Positions 6,023 through 7,454 of a DNA stretch of 7,454 nucleotides are shown here, in pieces (within the stretch, counting starts at the first letter, position 1; each line of letters starts with the position of its first letter). The DNA is from an uncultured Collinsella sp. (lineage in GTDB: Bacteria; Actinomycetota; Coriobacteriia; Coriobacteriales; Coriobacteriaceae): positions 1 through 7,454 of the forward strand of contig CABSMB010000050.1 of NCBI GenBank assembly GCA_902478705.1, given 5' to 3'. The translations under genes and the position numbers were made by a program. The notes under the pieces were generated by a model. The model was given only the letters and a program-made list of their open reading frames with translations, made no database searches and was not told the origin of the DNA.

Positions 6023-6329
6023 TTTGCATAAAATGCCACGCTGAATGCATATTTCGACGGGGCGGTTGCTTTTTGCCCACGGGTACCCCAGGGGGCGCCG
6101 TGCAAATTTCGGAGTATTCAGCATCCCGGAGTCCGCGGGCGTGGGAGCGGGCGCGCAAAACCACGCCGAAAGCCTTGATTCTGAGCCCCCGGTGTCTCGG
6201 GGACCGATCGTTTTTTATAGGATGCGGCCCATAGTGCCTGCCTTTCGCCCAAAATCCAGTATGCAGGCATCCTCGGCTGCTGAATACTCCCAAAAATGCA
6301 CGCCACACCCCACCCTAGGCACCCGCAGC
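6023..6329 (+). repeat. 307-bp dispersed intergenic repeat, copy 2
   Basis: This is the ungapped partner of 3715-4021, in the same orientation. The outer stem is 6099-6123 with 6278-6302. Here its core reads GGAGTATTCAGCA, and the paired base has changed too (6116/6285, T-A in copy 1, A-T here). The 6x6 internal loop of copy 1 gains extra T-A pairs. The inner stem is 6147-6154 with 6234-6241, where two C-to-T changes leave G.U pairs. A C-rich/G-rich hairpin (6186-6201) precedes the T6 run at 6211-6216. It begins 32 bases after the orphan gene stop and is followed at once by the long palindrome near the phosphofructokinase 3' end. Confidence 0.9.
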
Positions 6330-6334
6330 AAGAA

Positions 6335-6519
6335 GACGAATAGCTTCGACCTCCCTAGTTGTCGCAGGAGGCCCCAGGGCTTACCTCCCAAATCTTTCCG
6401 CAGGACGGAAGGACCCCGCCGCGCGAAGCGCGCAGCGGGGTCCTGCCATGTCCGAGGACGATTTGGGAGGTAAGCCCTGGGGCCTCCGATGAGAGCAGTT
6501 CCAGCCGAGGCTATTCGTC
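6335..6519. repeat. 185-bp in-register palindrome at the pfk 3' end
   Basis: Three separate inverted pairs share one centre at 6427: GACGAATAGC (6335-6344) with 6510-6519; a perfect 28-bp pair, 6367-6394 with 6460-6487; and AGGACCCCGC (6410-6419) with 6435-6444, followed inside by GCGCG/CGCGC around an AAG loop. Regions between them are symmetric in length but pair only partly. One local hairpin, TTCCG-CAGGA-CGGAA, fits in the left gap. The right outer arm covers the phosphofructokinase stop codon and last residues. On the minus strand it would form the transcript 3' structure, ending CTTCTTG rather than a run of U, so termination or mRNA 3' protection is possible but not classical. Confidence 0.88.
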
Positions 6520-7454
6520 GCCGAAGCTGATGCCCAGCGCCTTGGCCTCGCGCACCAGATCGCTCTGGGGGTCGACATACTTGAGCTTGCCGGCGACCTC
6601 CTCGAGCGGCATGTGGCACATCTTGCCGTCGCGCAGGGCGATCATGTAGCCAAACTCGCCGCGCAGGCAGCCAAGCGCGGCCTCGACGCCGCACTGGGTC
6701 GCAAAGATGCGGTCCTGAGCGTCGGGCTGGCCGCCGCGCTGCGTGTGACCGGGGATAGCGACGCGGGTCTCGCGACCGGTCTTGGCCTCGATCTCCTTGG
6801 CGATGTCGTAGACGATCGACGGGCTCGTGCGCTCGGCGAGCTTCTTCTTGTACTCCTTCTTGGACAGCGCCGCGTCCTCCTTAGAGATGGCGCCCTCGGC
6901 GACGGCCACGATGGTAAAGCGGCTGCCGGTCTCCATGCGATGCTCGATGGTCTTGATGACCTGGTCCATGTCGTAGGGGATCTCGGGAATCAGGATGACG
7001 TCCGCGCCACCCGCAACGCCGGCGTACAGCGGGATCCAGCCAACCTTGTGGCCCATGATCTCGATGACGAACACGCGGCCGTGACTCGAGGCGGTGGTAT
7101 GGATGTCATCGATGCACTTGGTGGCGACGTCGATGGCGCTCGTAAAGCCAAACGTCATCTCGGTGCCCCAGGTGTCGTTATCGATGGTCTTGGGCAGAGC
7201 GATAACGTTGAGGCCCTCTTCGCGCAGGCGGTTGGCGGTCTTGGTGGAGCCGTTGCCGCCCAGCATAAACAGGCAGTCGAGCTGCAGCTTGTGATAGGTG
7301 TGGACCATTGCCGGCACCTTCTCGACGCCGTCGGCCTCGGGAGTGTCCAGACGCTTGAACGGCGTGCGGCTCGTGCCCAGGATGGTGCCGCCGCGGGTGA
7401 GGATGCCGCTAAAATCGGCGGGCGACATGACGCGGAATCTGCTGTAGATAAGGC
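6511..7454 (-). CDS. pfkA: 6-phosphofructokinase, mixed ATP/PPi-type family, N-terminus cut off
   Basis: This enzyme phosphorylates fructose 6-phosphate to fructose 1,6-bisphosphate in cytoplasmic glycolysis. The frame remains open to the right edge: 313 residues are visible, and roughly the first 50-70, with the GGDxPGLN-type loop, are missing. An internal ATG at 7428 is not the likely start, because the codons before it (LIYSRFRV) read as family-like sequence. Visible motifs are GGTILGTSR, the donor-site loop GGNGS (7246-7260), the catalytic loop PKTIDND (7174-7194) with its Asp base, MGHKVGW, the GGAD-ILIPE segment, and the fructose 6-phosphate motif GHTQRGG. Gly in GGNGS is ATP-like, whereas Lys in PKTIDND is typical of pyrophosphate-using enzymes, so the phosphoryl donor is uncertain. 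The gene converges on the orphan gene and ends inside the 185-bp palindrome. The family is confident; the symbol is by convention. Confidence 0.93.
   Translation of the reverse strand, partial: LIYSRFRVMSPADFSGILTRGGTILGTSRTPFKRLDTPEADGVEKVPAMVHTYHKLQLDCLFMLGGNGSTKTANRLREEGLNVIALPKTIDNDTWGTEMTFGFTSAIDVATKCIDDIHTTASSHGRVFVIEIMGHKVGWIPLYAGVAGGADVILIPEIPYDMDQVIKTIEHRMETGSRFTIVAVAEGAISKEDAALSKKEYKKKLAERTSPSIVYDIAKEIEAKTGRETRVAIPGHTQRGGQPDAQDRIFATQCGVEAALGCLRGEFGYMIALRDGKMCHMPLEEVAGKLKYVDPQSDLVREAKALGISFGDE

Noticed and set aside
1..7454. tRNA, rRNA, CRISPR array or intact insertion sequence
   Set aside because: No cloverleaf or rRNA-like sequence, no regularly spaced short repeats, and no transposase motif were found on either strand.

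Overview
The window looks like a chromosomal segment of a GC-rich Gram-positive gut actinobacterium. My best guess is a Collinsella-like member of the Coriobacteriia. The basis is high GC with strong G/C third positions in the main genes, a phosphofructokinase of the 'mixed' donor type, a SalX/SalY (MacB-like) exporter, and intergenic DNA rich in large palindromic repeats. The genus is an inference from style, not from a database match.

Layout. Positions 1-188 hold a divergent upstream region: a possible minus-strand gene start running off the left edge, a direct repeat AAACCTG(C/T)C, and a 7-bp inverted repeat around the likely promoter of the next operon. Positions 189-3661 are a two-gene ABC exporter operon, an ATPase overlapping a 925-aa FtsX-domain permease. 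Positions 3662-4300 are intergenic and repeat-rich: copy 1 of a 307-bp repeat (3715-4021), a 65-nt near-perfect hairpin (4051-4115) and the control region of the next gene. Positions 4301-5221 encode an XRE-type helix-turn-helix protein with short repeats and a four-helix membrane C-terminus. Positions 5222-5669 hold two more long palindromes. Positions 5670-5990 encode a small, lower-GC orphan protein of 106 aa. Positions 6023-6329 are copy 2 of the 307-bp repeat, same orientation. Positions 6335-6519 are a 185-bp palindrome reaching into the last codons of a minus-strand 6-phosphofructokinase gene (6511-7454), whose N-terminus lies beyond the right edge.

How the parts fit. The exporter ATPase and permease clearly form one transcription unit and should make one membrane complex; its substrate cannot be read from the sequence. 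The regulator is a separate unit, probably membrane-anchored, and nothing proves that it controls the exporter. The phosphofructokinase is a core glycolytic gene on the opposite strand.

The most noteworthy content is non-coding. The two 307-bp repeats align without a single gap at about 84% identity. Their differences show no significant codon-position bias, and they include one compensatory base-pair change plus two C-to-T changes that keep pairing as G.U on the + strand. That suggests a dispersed structured RNA (or DNA-hairpin) element. Three further long palindromes share the same intergenic space. The two direct repeats bracket the regulator and the orphan gene as a roughly 2-kb cassette.
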